Shown here: piece by piece, positions 25,093-33,546 of the stretch
How positions within the stretch are numbered: the first letter of the stretch is position 1
Layout: every line of letters starts with the position of its first letter
Assembly (NCBI GenBank): GCA_016288705.1
Contig: JAEELB010000217.1
Location: forward strand, 1-36,899
Reading direction: 5' to 3'
DNA length: 36,899 bases
DNA from: Lachnospiraceae bacterium
Lineage (GTDB): Bacteria; Bacillota; Clostridia; Lachnospirales; Lachnospiraceae
Program-made: the position numbers and the translations under genes
Notes under the pieces: model-generated
Told to the model about the DNA's origin: nothing
Databases searched by the model: none
The model's input: the letters and a program-made list of their open reading frames with translations, nothing else

Positions 25093-25098
25093 TATTAT
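25093..25098 (+). promoter_or_regulatory. possible -10 box for the diguanylate cyclase gene
   Basis: TATTAT at 25093-25098 lies about 40 bases before ATG 25138. No convincing -35 box is seen at 16-18 bases upstream. The strong ribosome site AGGAG near 25126 supports a separate transcript. The divergent gap 24990-25137 holds no other feature. Confidence 0.3.
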
Positions 25099-25137
25099 TT
25101 GCAGGGGAGACCCTTTGGATGTGAAAAGGAGAAGAAA

Positions 25138-26121
25138 ATGACAGAACACATATCGGACCCCATGATCGTCCCCGTGGAGAATGCATTGAAGAGCCTGTAC
25201 CAGATGATCGCAGTGGTAAATGAGGCCGATCTTTACTGCCATGTGATAGATCTGGACGACGCCCTTGCATATATGGTCTCAGGGGAGATGATGGATTTTG
25301 CCGGGCTTTGCGCCTGTATCTTCAGGAACCTCCACCCCGAAGACAGGGAGGCCTTCGACCGGTATTCCGATATTGAGGTCATCCACAGGGCGCTTTCCGA
25401 GAAGGTCTTTATTTCCTGCGAATGCAGGATACGCCATAAGGATTTCAGGTATTACTGGTCGGAACTCCTGATATGCAACACCACCCGGGAGGACAGCGCC
25501 GAAGGGAGGGATTATCTCTTCCTCATCAGGGATATCCATGAGCGAAAGGAAAGGGAACTGGATGAGACCAGGGAACTGCTGTCAAGGCTCAATTCCCTAA
25601 AGGTGAGCTACGACGACCTGTTCATGGAAAATATGACGGACGAACAGACCGGCTGCTACAACAGGAAGGGACTCAGGTATTCGGAGACAAGGATGCTTGA
25701 GGAGGCCAGGACCTCGGGGAAGGAAATATTTGTGTGCGTCCTCGATCTGAACGGGCTCAAACACATGAACGACACATACGGACACTCGGCAGGAGATAAG
25801 GCTATTAAGGCGGTGTCGGACGCCGTCAGATCCGCGGCCCCTGCTGATTCGGCCCTGATAAGGACCGGCGGGGATGAATTCCTGATCCTGTCCGTTCTGG
25901 AGCCGGGAGATGAAAGCGGCAGCGCTTTCGGACCAAAGTTTGAGGCATATCTCGAGGATTACAACGAGGCCCATGACGATCCTTTCACGGTTTCCGCAAG
26001 CTACGGGATCTGCATAAAGCCCGTGGGGGAGGAGGCAAACAGCCTGGACGGATACATCGAGGAGGCTGACGGTCTGATGTACCGGATGAAGGAAAAGACC
26101 GACCCTCACATGAGGGCGTGA
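25138..26121 (+). CDS. diguanylate cyclase (PAS-like + GGDEF)
   Basis: The product is 327 residues from ATG 25138, chosen for the AGGAG site upstream; a TTG at 25099 is in frame but unsupported. The first ~150 residues look like a PAS-type sensor (IFRNLHPEDREAFDRYSD and FISCECRIRHKDFRYYWSELL). A short coiled linker (RERKERELDETRELLSRL-like) joins a GGDEF domain with MTDEQTGCYNRKGL, LDLNGLKHMNDTYGHSAGD and the catalytic RTGGDEF near residue 243. It should make cyclic di-GMP, a messenger that controls motility and surface glycans. An RxxD inhibitory site before GGDEF is not present. No membrane segment is visible, so the sensor is cytosolic. Confidence 0.9.
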   Translation: MTEHISDPMIVPVENALKSLYQMIAVVNEADLYCHVIDLDDALAYMVSGEMMDFAGLCACIFRNLHPEDREAFDRYSDIEVIHRALSEKVFISCECRIRHKDFRYYWSELLICNTTREDSAEGRDYLFLIRDIHERKERELDETRELLSRLNSLKVSYDDLFMENMTDEQTGCYNRKGLRYSETRMLEEARTSGKEIFVCVLDLNGLKHMNDTYGHSAGDKAIKAVSDAVRSAAPADSALIRTGGDEFLILSVLEPGDESGSAFGPKFEAYLEDYNEAHDDPFTVSASYGICIKPVGEEANSLDGYIEEADGLMYRMKEKTDPHMRA

Positions 26122-27488
26122 AGGATCACCGGCAGATGAAACGAGGACGGGGCGGTACGCCGGAAATGAAGGCCGGTTCCCGTGGAAATATCATACGGAA
26201 ACTCCTCGGGGGAGTTCTGGCCTTCATCATTTCCGCTTCGGTGATGGCGGGCCTCCTTTTCGCTTCGGCCCTCATTCCCCGGACCGCCATCAGGGAGAAT
26301 ACTCTCGTATCCGCGCAGTATCTCTGCGAAAGAGAACCCTTTTACGAGGTCTGGGAAGGAATTCCCGCGAGCCGCATAGACCGGTATGCGGACTCGATCC
26401 TGCTGGGTATCGCATACCAGTATGACTCTTCCCGTCCTGTCAGATCGGTCCTCATGTCTTCCTGGTATCACACGGAATATCTGAATGAAAACCGGAATCT
26501 CCTCCTGGCGGTGAGCGAGGGGAGGGAGGCAAATGAGCAGTATCTCAGGTACTGGCACGGATCCGTTGCCATCGTCAGGCCGTTGCTTACCTTTATGAGC
26601 ATAAGGGGAATGTATGCTCTCATGGGTATCCTGCTCCTTCTGTCCGTGCTCGTCCTTTTCACGGCCCTGTTCCGGTATAAAGCCTTTGCGCCCATGGCCG
26701 GGCTGCTCTTCGGACTTTTGGCTGTGGGGGCCTGGTTTACGCCTCTTTCTCTCGAGTATATCTGGGTACTCTTTCTTTCGATGAACCTGTCGACCATAGT
26801 TGTATGCCTGGCGGGGAGCGGAAAGCGCGAGGGATATGGAGTCCTTTTCATGGTGGGCGGGATGGCGACATCCTTTCTGGATTTCCTCACGGCGGAGACG
26901 CTGACTCTGCTTATCCCTCTCCTGCTCAGCCTGTGGTTCATGAGGCGGTCGGAGGGGGCAGGCAGCAGTCCCGCCTTATCAGACGGGAGCCGGGGAAAAC
27001 CGTGGATAACGGCTGTCAGCCTGTCTGCGTTATGGGGAGCCGGCTATCTTGGCATGTGGACCCTTAAATGGGGGATCTCGGCGGTCGTCCTCAGGGAAAA
27101 TGTCATGCCCTATGTGACAGGTCACATAGAAGAGAGGCTGGGGACAGGTTCCGTGAACTTTGCGGCGACCCTGATCCGGAATATTTCCTGCCTGTTCCCT
27201 GCGGGACTGGGAGGACTCGGCGCCGCGGCGGGCGCGGTACTTCTCCTTTTGTATATGTATGCGGCCTACGTTTACAGAAAAAAATCCTCCGATAAAAATT
27301 TTCTGATTTTGTACATAATCGCTGGACTAATACCGTATTTAAGGTATATAATCCTTGAGAATCATTCGTATGTGCACTATTTTTTCACTTACCGTGCTCA
27401 GCTTGCCACGGTGCTGGCGATGGTCCTCATTCTGGATGAATTGGTGAAGTTTACGGATAATGTGAAGACCGGTGTTAAGCGGTTTTGA
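26118..27488 (+). CDS. multi-pass membrane protein of unknown function
   Basis: The product is 456 residues from GTG 26118, which overlaps the preceding TGA (GTGA). ATG 26136 is also plausible because AAGGA lies ten bases before it. A first helix (about residues 27-50) is followed by an outer loop of about 110 residues and then 8-9 helices. The loop has YRYADSILLGIAY-like and TEYLNENR stretches but no motif I recognise. There is no DD or DE outer-loop motif to call it GT-C. It may belong with the surface protein and sortase downstream, or be co-transcribed with the cyclase. Confidence 0.6.
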   Translation: MKDHRQMKRGRGGTPEMKAGSRGNIIRKLLGGVLAFIISASVMAGLLFASALIPRTAIRENTLVSAQYLCEREPFYEVWEGIPASRIDRYADSILLGIAYQYDSSRPVRSVLMSSWYHTEYLNENRNLLLAVSEGREANEQYLRYWHGSVAIVRPLLTFMSIRGMYALMGILLLLSVLVLFTALFRYKAFAPMAGLLFGLLAVGAWFTPLSLEYIWVLFLSMNLSTIVVCLAGSGKREGYGVLFMVGGMATSFLDFLTAETLTLLIPLLLSLWFMRRSEGAGSSPALSDGSRGKPWITAVSLSALWGAGYLGMWTLKWGISAVVLRENVMPYVTGHIEERLGTGSVNFAATLIRNISCLFPAGLGGLGAAAGAVLLLLYMYAAYVYRKKSSDKNFLILYIIAGLIPYLRYIILENHSYVHYFFTYRAQLATVLAMVLILDELVKFTDNVKTGVKRF

Positions 27489-27504
27489 TCGGATCCCGGA
27501 GGGA

Positions 27505-27522
27505 CGGCATGCGGTCATGCCG
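27505..27522 (+). other. inverted repeat in the 27489-27610 gap
   Basis: CGGCATG (27505-27511) and CATGCCG (27516-27522) form a perfect 7-bp stem with a 4-base loop, 17 bases after the membrane-protein stop. No T-run follows, so it may be a weak terminator or a processing site. No clear promoter is seen in the gap. Confidence 0.35.
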
Positions 27523-27610
27523 GCGTCAGAGCGGAGGATAAAGCGCGCGGCGTCCGTGAGCGGCGGCAGAGTGCAATGAAAATATGCGGGGAAACGGGAG
27601 GAAATTGAAA

Positions 27611-30022
27611 ATGAAGAGTGAAGCGACCATAAAAGCGAGAAAGAAGAGATTTCTGGCTTTTCTGCTGGTATTCATACTGGCTGTGAGGGTGACGCCTTTG
27701 TCTGCCCTGGCGTTGGATATAGGTTATGTTTCTGATGCTAAAGGCCAATCTGTTGACGAAGGTGAGAAAGTTACCTGGTCGCCGGGTGAAGACTATAATA
27801 ATGTGTCGGTTTATTATGTTGATGCAGACGGCAAGGATCTGACGTCTGTCGGTCTCGGTAGGATCGAAGCGGGCGCTACTGCCAGCTTCAATGCCCTTAC
27901 CGCGTCGGAAGCCGGCCTAAATCCGGATTCCTTTATCGACTGGAAGGTATCCAATGTGAGTGGCTCCGGATATACATTGTATTCCATCACCCTGAGCGCG
28001 AATATGAGCAAGAAGAGCAGTATCAATTATGTATTTAAAACCGTTGAGCCGGACGGCACTGTCCCCGCTGATGTTACCAACAGCAATCCCACAGAATATT
28101 ATGAGGGAAAGAGCGAGTTTCAGTTTAAGGATCCCGTCACGGCTGATGAAGATTATGAATTCTGGGGCTGGTGTACTTCGGAGACGTATGATCTTTGGAA
28201 TGAAAAGACAGGTATCACTGCCGAAGACACCGGCGATCTGACCATTTACGGATTTTTCAGTCTGAAGGAAAAGCGCACCATAACCTATCATCTTCCCGAT
28301 GGCGCGGTGAACGATCCTTCCAATCCGGATTATTATTATGTGCATGAATTCGACAAAGTCGTGATAAAACCCGCAACGTGGACCAACCATGAATTTAAGG
28401 GGTGGTATGCCATTATCCATGGCGCGGATGGGGATTTCAGGGATCCGCCTGAAACGGATGACCCAAATGTGAAAAAGACCCTGACAGGGAACGAAATGTG
28501 GTTCGCGAACGTGGATGTCTACGGTGATTTCGGACCGGCCATCGAGACGGAATACGACATCTCTTACGTCCTTCCCGACGGCGCGGTGAATGATGCCTCC
28601 AACCCCAAAAAATACATAGCAAGCGAGGGCGTCCCGGGCTTTAAGGATGCTTCTCTGGAGGACTATGATTTTGTGGGCTGGTTTGAGGACAGAGAGTATA
28701 AAAAGCCCGTAACCTCCATCGCGAAGGGAACCACGGGTAATAAGACCCTTTACGGAAAATTCACGGGCAAAGAGTATGCCATTGATTATGTCCTGAACGG
28801 CGGCGCAAATGATATCTCCAATCCTCAGGTGTATTATTTCGGCGAAGGAGTGCCCGCATTTAAGGATGCCGTAAAGACCGGGCACAATTTCGGCGGCTGG
28901 TATGAGGATCCGGGTTTCGCCGAGAACACCAGAGTCACTTCCATCTCAACCACCAGGAAGGGCAATGTGACGCTTTACGCGAAGTTTACCGCTGCGGAGT
29001 ATACGATCACCTACGTCCTGAACGGCGGCACTCCTCTTGGGGAGAATCCCTCCAAATACACTTTCGGAGTGGGCGTTCCCTCATTCTTCGATGCGGAGAA
29101 GGACAAAATGATCTTTGCCGGCTGGTACAGCGACAAGAAGCTCACAAAGAAGGTTGAGTCCATTTCGGCGGATCAGGTCGGAGATATTACGCTCTATGCG
29201 AAGTTCACTGAAAAGCCGGTGATAACCCACAAGATCAAATACAAACTGCCCAAGGGGTCGGTCAATCCCGCTACGAACCCCGACAAATATGAAGAGGGAG
29301 TGGGCGTGGAAAGCTTTGCCGACGCTTCAAAAGACGGCTGCACCTTCATCGGCTGGTACAGGGACAAGGACTTCACCGAACCGATCACGGGAATATCGGT
29401 TCAGGATACGGTTGACTTCACCCTCTACGGGAAGTTTGATCCCAATACCTATTCCATCACCTACGACCTGGACGGAGGCGTAAATGACCCGGAAAACCCG
29501 ACTTCCTATACCTTCGGACAGGGAGCTTCCCTTAAGCCCGCCACAAAGGAGGGCATGTATTTCAAGGGCTGGTACGCTGAAGCCTTTACCACGGCCAAGT
29601 ATACCGATCTTACTCCCACCGGGGCATCCATGAAAAAGATCACCAAGATCCCCGCAAATGCATACGGCGACGTGACCGTCACTGCCGTGTTCTCAAAGAC
29701 TAAAGGCGGCGGAGGCGGCGGTGGAAACGGAGGCGGCGGAGGCGGCGGCTCCGATGATCCCGGAAATAATCCCGGAAACAATTCCGGAGGCGGCGGCAGC
29801 CAGGGCTCCAAGCAGGGAGGCTCCTACAGATCGGCCCCGGCATCGGGCCAGTTCCTTGCAAGCGCTGCCGGGATCGCAGCCGGAAACAGCAAGGACAGTG
29901 TACCGAAGACGGGAGAGGAAGGAAGAGATCTGAACTGGTATATGATGATCATCCTTCTTGTATCCGGCGTAGGAATGTTCGCTACGCGCAAGAAACCTGA
30001 ATATGGGGAATTCAAAAACTGA
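27611..30022 (+). CDS. cell-wall-anchored InlB-B-repeat protein with VPKTG sorting signal
   Basis: The product is 803 residues from ATG 27611, where GGGAGG (27596-27601) lies nine bases upstream. A basic N-terminus and hydrophobic core end at LSALA, a likely signal peptidase site. Seven tandem repeats of about 65-90 residues follow, each with a (I/S)TYxLxGG-like start, a central GWY/GWF and an LYGKF or LYAKF end; these are InlB B-repeats (List-Bact repeats). A glycine-rich linker (about residues 697-740) precedes VPKTG (764-768), a hydrophobic helix and a basic tail, i.e. a sortase signal. The protein is probably exposed on the wall; the repeats are structural. The ligand is unknown. It overlaps the sortase gene by 20 bases. 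Confidence 0.9.
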   Translation: MKSEATIKARKKRFLAFLLVFILAVRVTPLSALALDIGYVSDAKGQSVDEGEKVTWSPGEDYNNVSVYYVDADGKDLTSVGLGRIEAGATASFNALTASEAGLNPDSFIDWKVSNVSGSGYTLYSITLSANMSKKSSINYVFKTVEPDGTVPADVTNSNPTEYYEGKSEFQFKDPVTADEDYEFWGWCTSETYDLWNEKTGITAEDTGDLTIYGFFSLKEKRTITYHLPDGAVNDPSNPDYYYVHEFDKVVIKPATWTNHEFKGWYAIIHGADGDFRDPPETDDPNVKKTLTGNEMWFANVDVYGDFGPAIETEYDISYVLPDGAVNDASNPKKYIASEGVPGFKDASLEDYDFVGWFEDREYKKPVTSIAKGTTGNKTLYGKFTGKEYAIDYVLNGGANDISNPQVYYFGEGVPAFKDAVKTGHNFGGWYEDPGFAENTRVTSISTTRKGNVTLYAKFTAAEYTITYVLNGGTPLGENPSKYTFGVGVPSFFDAEKDKMIFAGWYSDKKLTKKVESISADQVGDITLYAKFTEKPVITHKIKYKLPKGSVNPATNPDKYEEGVGVESFADASKDGCTFIGWYRDKDFTEPITGISVQDTVDFTLYGKFDPNTYSITYDLDGGVNDPENPTSYTFGQGASLKPATKEGMYFKGWYAEAFTTAKYTDLTPTGASMKKITKIPANAYGDVTVTAVFSKTKGGGGGGGNGGGGGGGSDDPGNNPGNNSGGGGSQGSKQGGSYRSAPASGQFLASAAGIAAGNSKDSVPKTGEEGRDLNWYMMIILLVSGVGMFATRKKPEYGEFKN
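29706..29820 (+). repeat. low-complexity GGC/GGA (poly-glycine) tract
   Basis: Runs of GGC, GGA and GGT codons encode the glycine-rich linker of the surface protein, in two main blocks separated by DDPGNNPGNN. The tract is prone to slippage and may vary in length among strains. Confidence 0.8.
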
Positions 30023-30890
30023 AAGGCTTAACCGCGCTTTTACTTTCATCTTTCTGGTCACGGCCTTTACCGTCCTCTTTAACAGCGCCGTATCCGCGTA
30101 TTACGCCAGAAGAGAGGAAGAACTGCAGGAAAGCCTGAGGAAACTGAAGGCAGACAGTGAAGAGGAGCTGCCTGTCCTGACCGAGTCCTACAACGGGCTA
30201 CCGTATTCCGGCTTCGCTCTGTGGATGAAGGACGAGGGTCTGAGGGAAAAGATGGTTCAGGAGGCGGAGGCTATGAAGCCCTCGCCTCCTGAAATTCTTC
30301 CGCAGTACCGGGAACTGTATTCTCAGAATAACGACATGGTGGGCTGGCTTTTTATCGAGGATACACCGGTTGATTACCCCGTGATGCAGACTCCCTGGGA
30401 CGAGTCCTATTATCTTTCCTATGATTTTTACGGGAATCCCGACAAGAACGGATGCCTGGTCATGGACACCAGTTCCGACCCCGGAAAGGGCATGGACACG
30501 CCCTCAACCAATATAATCATCCACGGACATACCATGAAATCCGGAGCCATGTTCGGGAAACTTAAGCTCTATGCCGATGAGGAGTACGGGAGAGCCCACA
30601 GCGTCATAAATTTCGACACTCTCTATGAGGAGCGGGAATACGACCTTGTATGCGCCTTTTATTCAAAGGTATATTATGAAAATGAGGATGTGTTCAAGTA
30701 TTATCAGTTCTTTCAGGCAGACACGCAGGAGGAGCTGGACGCCTGGATGAAAGGCATTTCGGAGCTCTCTCTGTACATGCTGGATACGGAGGCTGAGCCC
30801 GGTGATGAATTCCTGACCCTCTCCTGCTGCAGTTATCAGACGGACGACGGCAGGTTTGTGGTGGTGGCAAAGAGGCGCAGAAAAGGGTGA
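30003..30890 (+). CDS. srtB: class B sortase
   Basis: The product has 295 residues: an N-terminal membrane helix (about residues 12-32), a coiled stalk and a sortase domain. The catalytic residues are visible as H176 (IIHGHTMKSG), C276 (LTLSCCSY, the class B TLxTC site with T replaced by C275) and R284 (DDGRFVVV). Class B features include the ENDVFKYYQF helix region before the active-site cysteine. It should cut the VPKTG signal of the preceding protein and link it to the cell wall. The start lies inside the end of that gene, so the two are translated together. Confidence 0.9.
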   Translation: MGNSKTERLNRAFTFIFLVTAFTVLFNSAVSAYYARREEELQESLRKLKADSEEELPVLTESYNGLPYSGFALWMKDEGLREKMVQEAEAMKPSPPEILPQYRELYSQNNDMVGWLFIEDTPVDYPVMQTPWDESYYLSYDFYGNPDKNGCLVMDTSSDPGKGMDTPSTNIIIHGHTMKSGAMFGKLKLYADEEYGRAHSVINFDTLYEEREYDLVCAFYSKVYYENEDVFKYYQFFQADTQEELDAWMKGISELSLYMLDTEAEPGDEFLTLSCCSYQTDDGRFVVVAKRRRKG

Positions 30891-30912
30891 TCCCCCGGAT
30901 ATTCCTGGGCAG

Positions 30913-30941
30913 TTGACAAATGTTCTGTATGAAACGATAAT
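30913..30941 (+). promoter_or_regulatory. near-consensus promoter giving a probable leaderless glf mRNA
   Basis: A perfect TTGACA (30913-30918), a 17-base spacer and GATAAT (30936-30941) are followed by seven bases and then ATG 30949. The predicted RNA start is 30948 or 30949, at the start codon. There is no Shine-Dalgarno sequence. Confidence 0.62.
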
Positions 30942-30948
30942 AAATCCC

Positions 30949-32061
30949 ATGAATTACGATTATCTGATAGTTGGGGCCGGACTGTTCGGTTCCGTTTTCG
31001 CGCATGAGATGACCCTGAAGGGCAGGAACTGCCTGGTGATAGACAGACGCGATCATGTGGGCGGAAACGTATATACGAAGAATATGAGCGGCGTGACGGT
31101 ACACGCATACGGCGCTCATATTTTCCATACCGACAATAAAGAGGTATGGGATTACATGAACAGCTTTGCCGAATTCAACAATTTCGTTAATTCCCCCATA
31201 GCCAGGAACGGAGATGAGCTTTACAATCTCCCCTTCAATATGAATACCTTCCATAAGCTCTGGGGCGTGATAACTCCTTCCCAGGCCCAGATGAGGATAA
31301 AGTCCCAGATAGTCAAGCCTAAGGGGGAAAAGCCCGCAAATCTTGAAGAGCAGGCGCTGTCTCTGGTGGGAACGGATATCTACGAAAAACTGATAAGGGA
31401 TTACACGGAGAAACAGTGGGGGAGACCCTGCACCGAGCTCCCGGCGTTTATCATCAAACGGGTCCCTCTGCGGTTCACCTACGACAATAATTATTTTGAC
31501 TCCCGCTATCAGGGGATCCCCATCGGCGGCTATACGCCCATAATAGAGAAGCTCCTGGTGGGAAGCGAAGTGAGGCTGAACACTCAGTTCAAGGATGTGG
31601 CTGACAGCATTTCCTGCAAGAAGATAGTCTATACCGGCTCTGTGGACGAACTTGTGAACTATGAACTGGGACCTCTCGAATACAGGACTCTGTTCTTTGA
31701 GACCCAGGCCCTGCCCACGCTGGACGACTTCCAGGGCAACGCGGTGGTGAACTATACCGGAAAGGAAGTGGCCTATACCCGGATCATAGAGCATAAGCAT
31801 TTCGAGTTCGGCACGAGGAATCCGGATATCAAGGGTACCGTCATCACAAGAGAGATACCGGTGCCCTGGACAGAAGGGGCGGAGCCTTATTATCCCATAA
31901 ATGACGACAAGAACGGGGCCCTGTACGGGAAATACATGGTGAAGGCCAGGGCGCTGTATGCAAATAAACTCATACTTGGCGGACGTCTGGGAAATTACAA
32001 ATACATGGACATGGACGAAGTGGTGGCCGCTGCGCTTGAATGCGCCCGCCTCCAGCAGTGA
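30949..32061 (+). CDS. glf: UDP-galactopyranose mutase
   Basis: The product is 370 residues from ATG 30949, matching the family length; the longer frame from 30856 runs through the sortase end. It begins MNYDYLIVGAGLFGSVFAHE, the FAD-binding GxGxxG. Further family blocks are VIDRRDHVGGNVYT, VHAYGAHIFHT, the RYTEKQWG-like DYTEKQWGRPCTELPA, and YTRIIEHKHF, with the final GRLGNYKYMDMD. The enzyme interconverts UDP-galactopyranose and UDP-galactofuranose, so galactofuranose is expected in the surface glycan. Its stop is nine bases from the convergent FliD-like gene. Confidence 0.96.
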   Translation: MNYDYLIVGAGLFGSVFAHEMTLKGRNCLVIDRRDHVGGNVYTKNMSGVTVHAYGAHIFHTDNKEVWDYMNSFAEFNNFVNSPIARNGDELYNLPFNMNTFHKLWGVITPSQAQMRIKSQIVKPKGEKPANLEEQALSLVGTDIYEKLIRDYTEKQWGRPCTELPAFIIKRVPLRFTYDNNYFDSRYQGIPIGGYTPIIEKLLVGSEVRLNTQFKDVADSISCKKIVYTGSVDELVNYELGPLEYRTLFFETQALPTLDDFQGNAVVNYTGKEVAYTRIIEHKHFEFGTRNPDIKGTVITREIPVPWTEGAEPYYPINDDKNGALYGKYMVKARALYANKLILGGRLGNYKYMDMDEVVAAALECARLQQ

Positions 32062-32070
32062 TAAGGATCC

Positions 32071-33372
32071 TCAGCAGTAGGAATTGAACATCATCCCGGT
32101 GTATTCACTGGTCACGTAGGGTGAAGGCCAGTTGTGTCCGCCGGGATTTTTGTATTCGACGATGGTCTGGTCTACATATTTCATGGGATTCAGCGATATC
32201 TCCTCGGCCTTGTGGGATATGGCCTGGGTAAAACTCCTCACGGAAGACAGCGCCGACTGTACGTCGTCGCTTTCACTGAGAGTCTTGCTGAATCTTTCGC
32301 TGTCAAGCTCCAGCGTGCCGTCAAGAGCGAGGTTCACGCCTATGTCCGTGAGCCCTTCCGAATAAGCCCTGGCGATCCTGGAAACCTCATGCACTATCTG
32401 GGAATTCCCAAACCTTCCGGGCACTGATACATCCTCCGATGTGCTGGTGATGAACTGGTTGTAACTGTCTATGACCTTCTGTATATTTGCGGTCATGGAA
32501 TCGATATCCGTCTTCAGGCTGATGGAAGTGGTGCCTACGCCGGTGAGCTTCACATCGTAAAGCTGCCCTACATTGATGGAGTTGTTCCCGGAGGAGTGAG
32601 ACTCCCCGTTGACTCTGAAACTGGCGTCGCCGGCACGGGCGGACACTTCGCCGATGCCGAGGTAATCGATCACTCCGCCCTGACGGCTGGTGTGGTCGTC
32701 GGAGAGTTCAAACAAAAGGCCGTCCTTTCCTCTGAGGCCGGTGTTCACGGAAGTGAGGGAGAGGCTTGACTCGTCGAAACCTTCCCCGCCGGTCCTGGAG
32801 GTGACTTCGGCGTTTATGCCTATGTTCGCGCGGTTAATGAGCCTCTCAAGCCTTGCCTGAAGAGACCTGTTGGTATCGCTGTCCCTGACCGTGAACTGGA
32901 ATTCGTAGTTCAGGTCGTTTATGGCTATGTCAAAGGAGTAATTTCCGGAAGACAGTTCCACGGGAGCGCCGCTGTCAAGGAATTTTCCTTTATTCATCTG
33001 GGGTGAGGCGAGCCTCTCGACTTCCAGATCGAAGGGGGGAGCCTCTGAGGCCTTTCCGCCGTAGGTCACGGTGGCGACAGATTCGTCGACCGAGTCCGCG
33101 CTCTTCCTGGAAAGCGTCTTTTCTCCGCCGTCAATGGAAAAAATGGAATTCCTGAGCCCCCTGGCGTTTTCCTTTACATCAATGACGTACTCACGCGTCT
33201 CCTGATCGTCACGTATGAGGAAGAGAGGGGAATCTTTGCTTTGCTTACGGATATTGTTGTAAACACTACGAAGCTCCGACTTCTTATGTGTATCCGACGG
33301 AGTGTTGGTCCGCGGCGCATAAGTAGTCAGATAGTAGTTGTAGACGTTATTCAAAACGCTGGTATTAGCCAT
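32071..33372 (-). CDS. FliD-like flagellar filament cap protein (short form)
   Basis: The product has 433 residues. The FliD N-terminal domain is recognisable: FDLEVERLASPQMNKGKF, the GNYSFDIAINDLNYEFQF block, then SLSLTSVNTGLRGKDG. A helical C-terminal part (MTANIQKVIDSYNQFI, then a second helix from about residue 380) resembles FliD_C but is short, and the protein ends in a cysteine. Cap proteins sit at the flagellum tip and guide flagellin folding. A strong AGGAGGGG ribosome site and GCCGATAA promoter boxes lie upstream, as expected for a late flagellar gene. It may be an accessory variant rather than the main FliD. Confidence 0.8.
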   Translation of the reverse strand: MANTSVLNNVYNYYLTTYAPRTNTPSDTHKKSELRSVYNNIRKQSKDSPLFLIRDDQETREYVIDVKENARGLRNSIFSIDGGEKTLSRKSADSVDESVATVTYGGKASEAPPFDLEVERLASPQMNKGKFLDSGAPVELSSGNYSFDIAINDLNYEFQFTVRDSDTNRSLQARLERLINRANIGINAEVTSRTGGEGFDESSLSLTSVNTGLRGKDGLLFELSDDHTSRQGGVIDYLGIGEVSARAGDASFRVNGESHSSGNNSINVGQLYDVKLTGVGTTSISLKTDIDSMTANIQKVIDSYNQFITSTSEDVSVPGRFGNSQIVHEVSRIARAYSEGLTDIGVNLALDGTLELDSERFSKTLSESDDVQSALSSVRSFTQAISHKAEEISLNPMKYVDQTIVEYKNPGGHNWPSPYVTSEYTGMMFNSYC

Positions 33373-33398
33373 TCCTGCCCCTCCTTTCTTCCTTGAAT

Positions 33399-33406
33399 TT
33401 ATCGGC
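33399..33406 (-). promoter_or_regulatory. proximal GCCGATAA box (possible sigma-28 -10)
   Basis: A perfect GCCGATAA lies 27 bases before ATG 33372 on the minus strand. The matching -35 at 15 bases is TACC, only a half match to TAAA. The box overlaps a GGCTA/TAGCC hairpin (33404-33417), so it may be part of a leader structure instead. Confidence 0.35.
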
Positions 33407-33507
33407 TATCCCTAGCCTCAGGGTACAGTAAGCCCAAATTTATAATTTAGTTTTATCACAGCCAAAATCAAATTGCAAGTAAAAAATTAAATAATTTTTC
33501 AATATTG

Positions 33508-33534
33508 TTATCGGCATTTGAGGCTCGATCATTA
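33508..33534 (-). promoter_or_regulatory. sigma-28 (SigD)-type flagellar promoter
   Basis: On the minus strand TAAT (33534-33531), a 15-base spacer and a perfect GCCGATAA (33515-33508) match the sigma-28 pattern TAAA-N15-GCCGATAA. The RNA start should be near 33501, giving an AT-rich leader of about 128 bases. It sits directly after the stop codon of the upstream gene and drives the FliD-like gene. Confidence 0.72.
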
Positions 33535-33546
33535 GAGCTCCGGAGA

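Noticed and set aside
27505..27522. Intrinsic terminator after the 26118 gene
   Set aside because: The stem is perfect but short and no T-run follows, so it is listed only as an inverted repeat.
30694..31800. 368-codon minus-strand frame
   Set aside because: Antisense to the sortase end and glf, which is certain.
32062..32070. Terminator between glf and the FliD-like gene
   Set aside because: Only nine bases separate the two stops; the small palindrome around GGATCC is too short to call.
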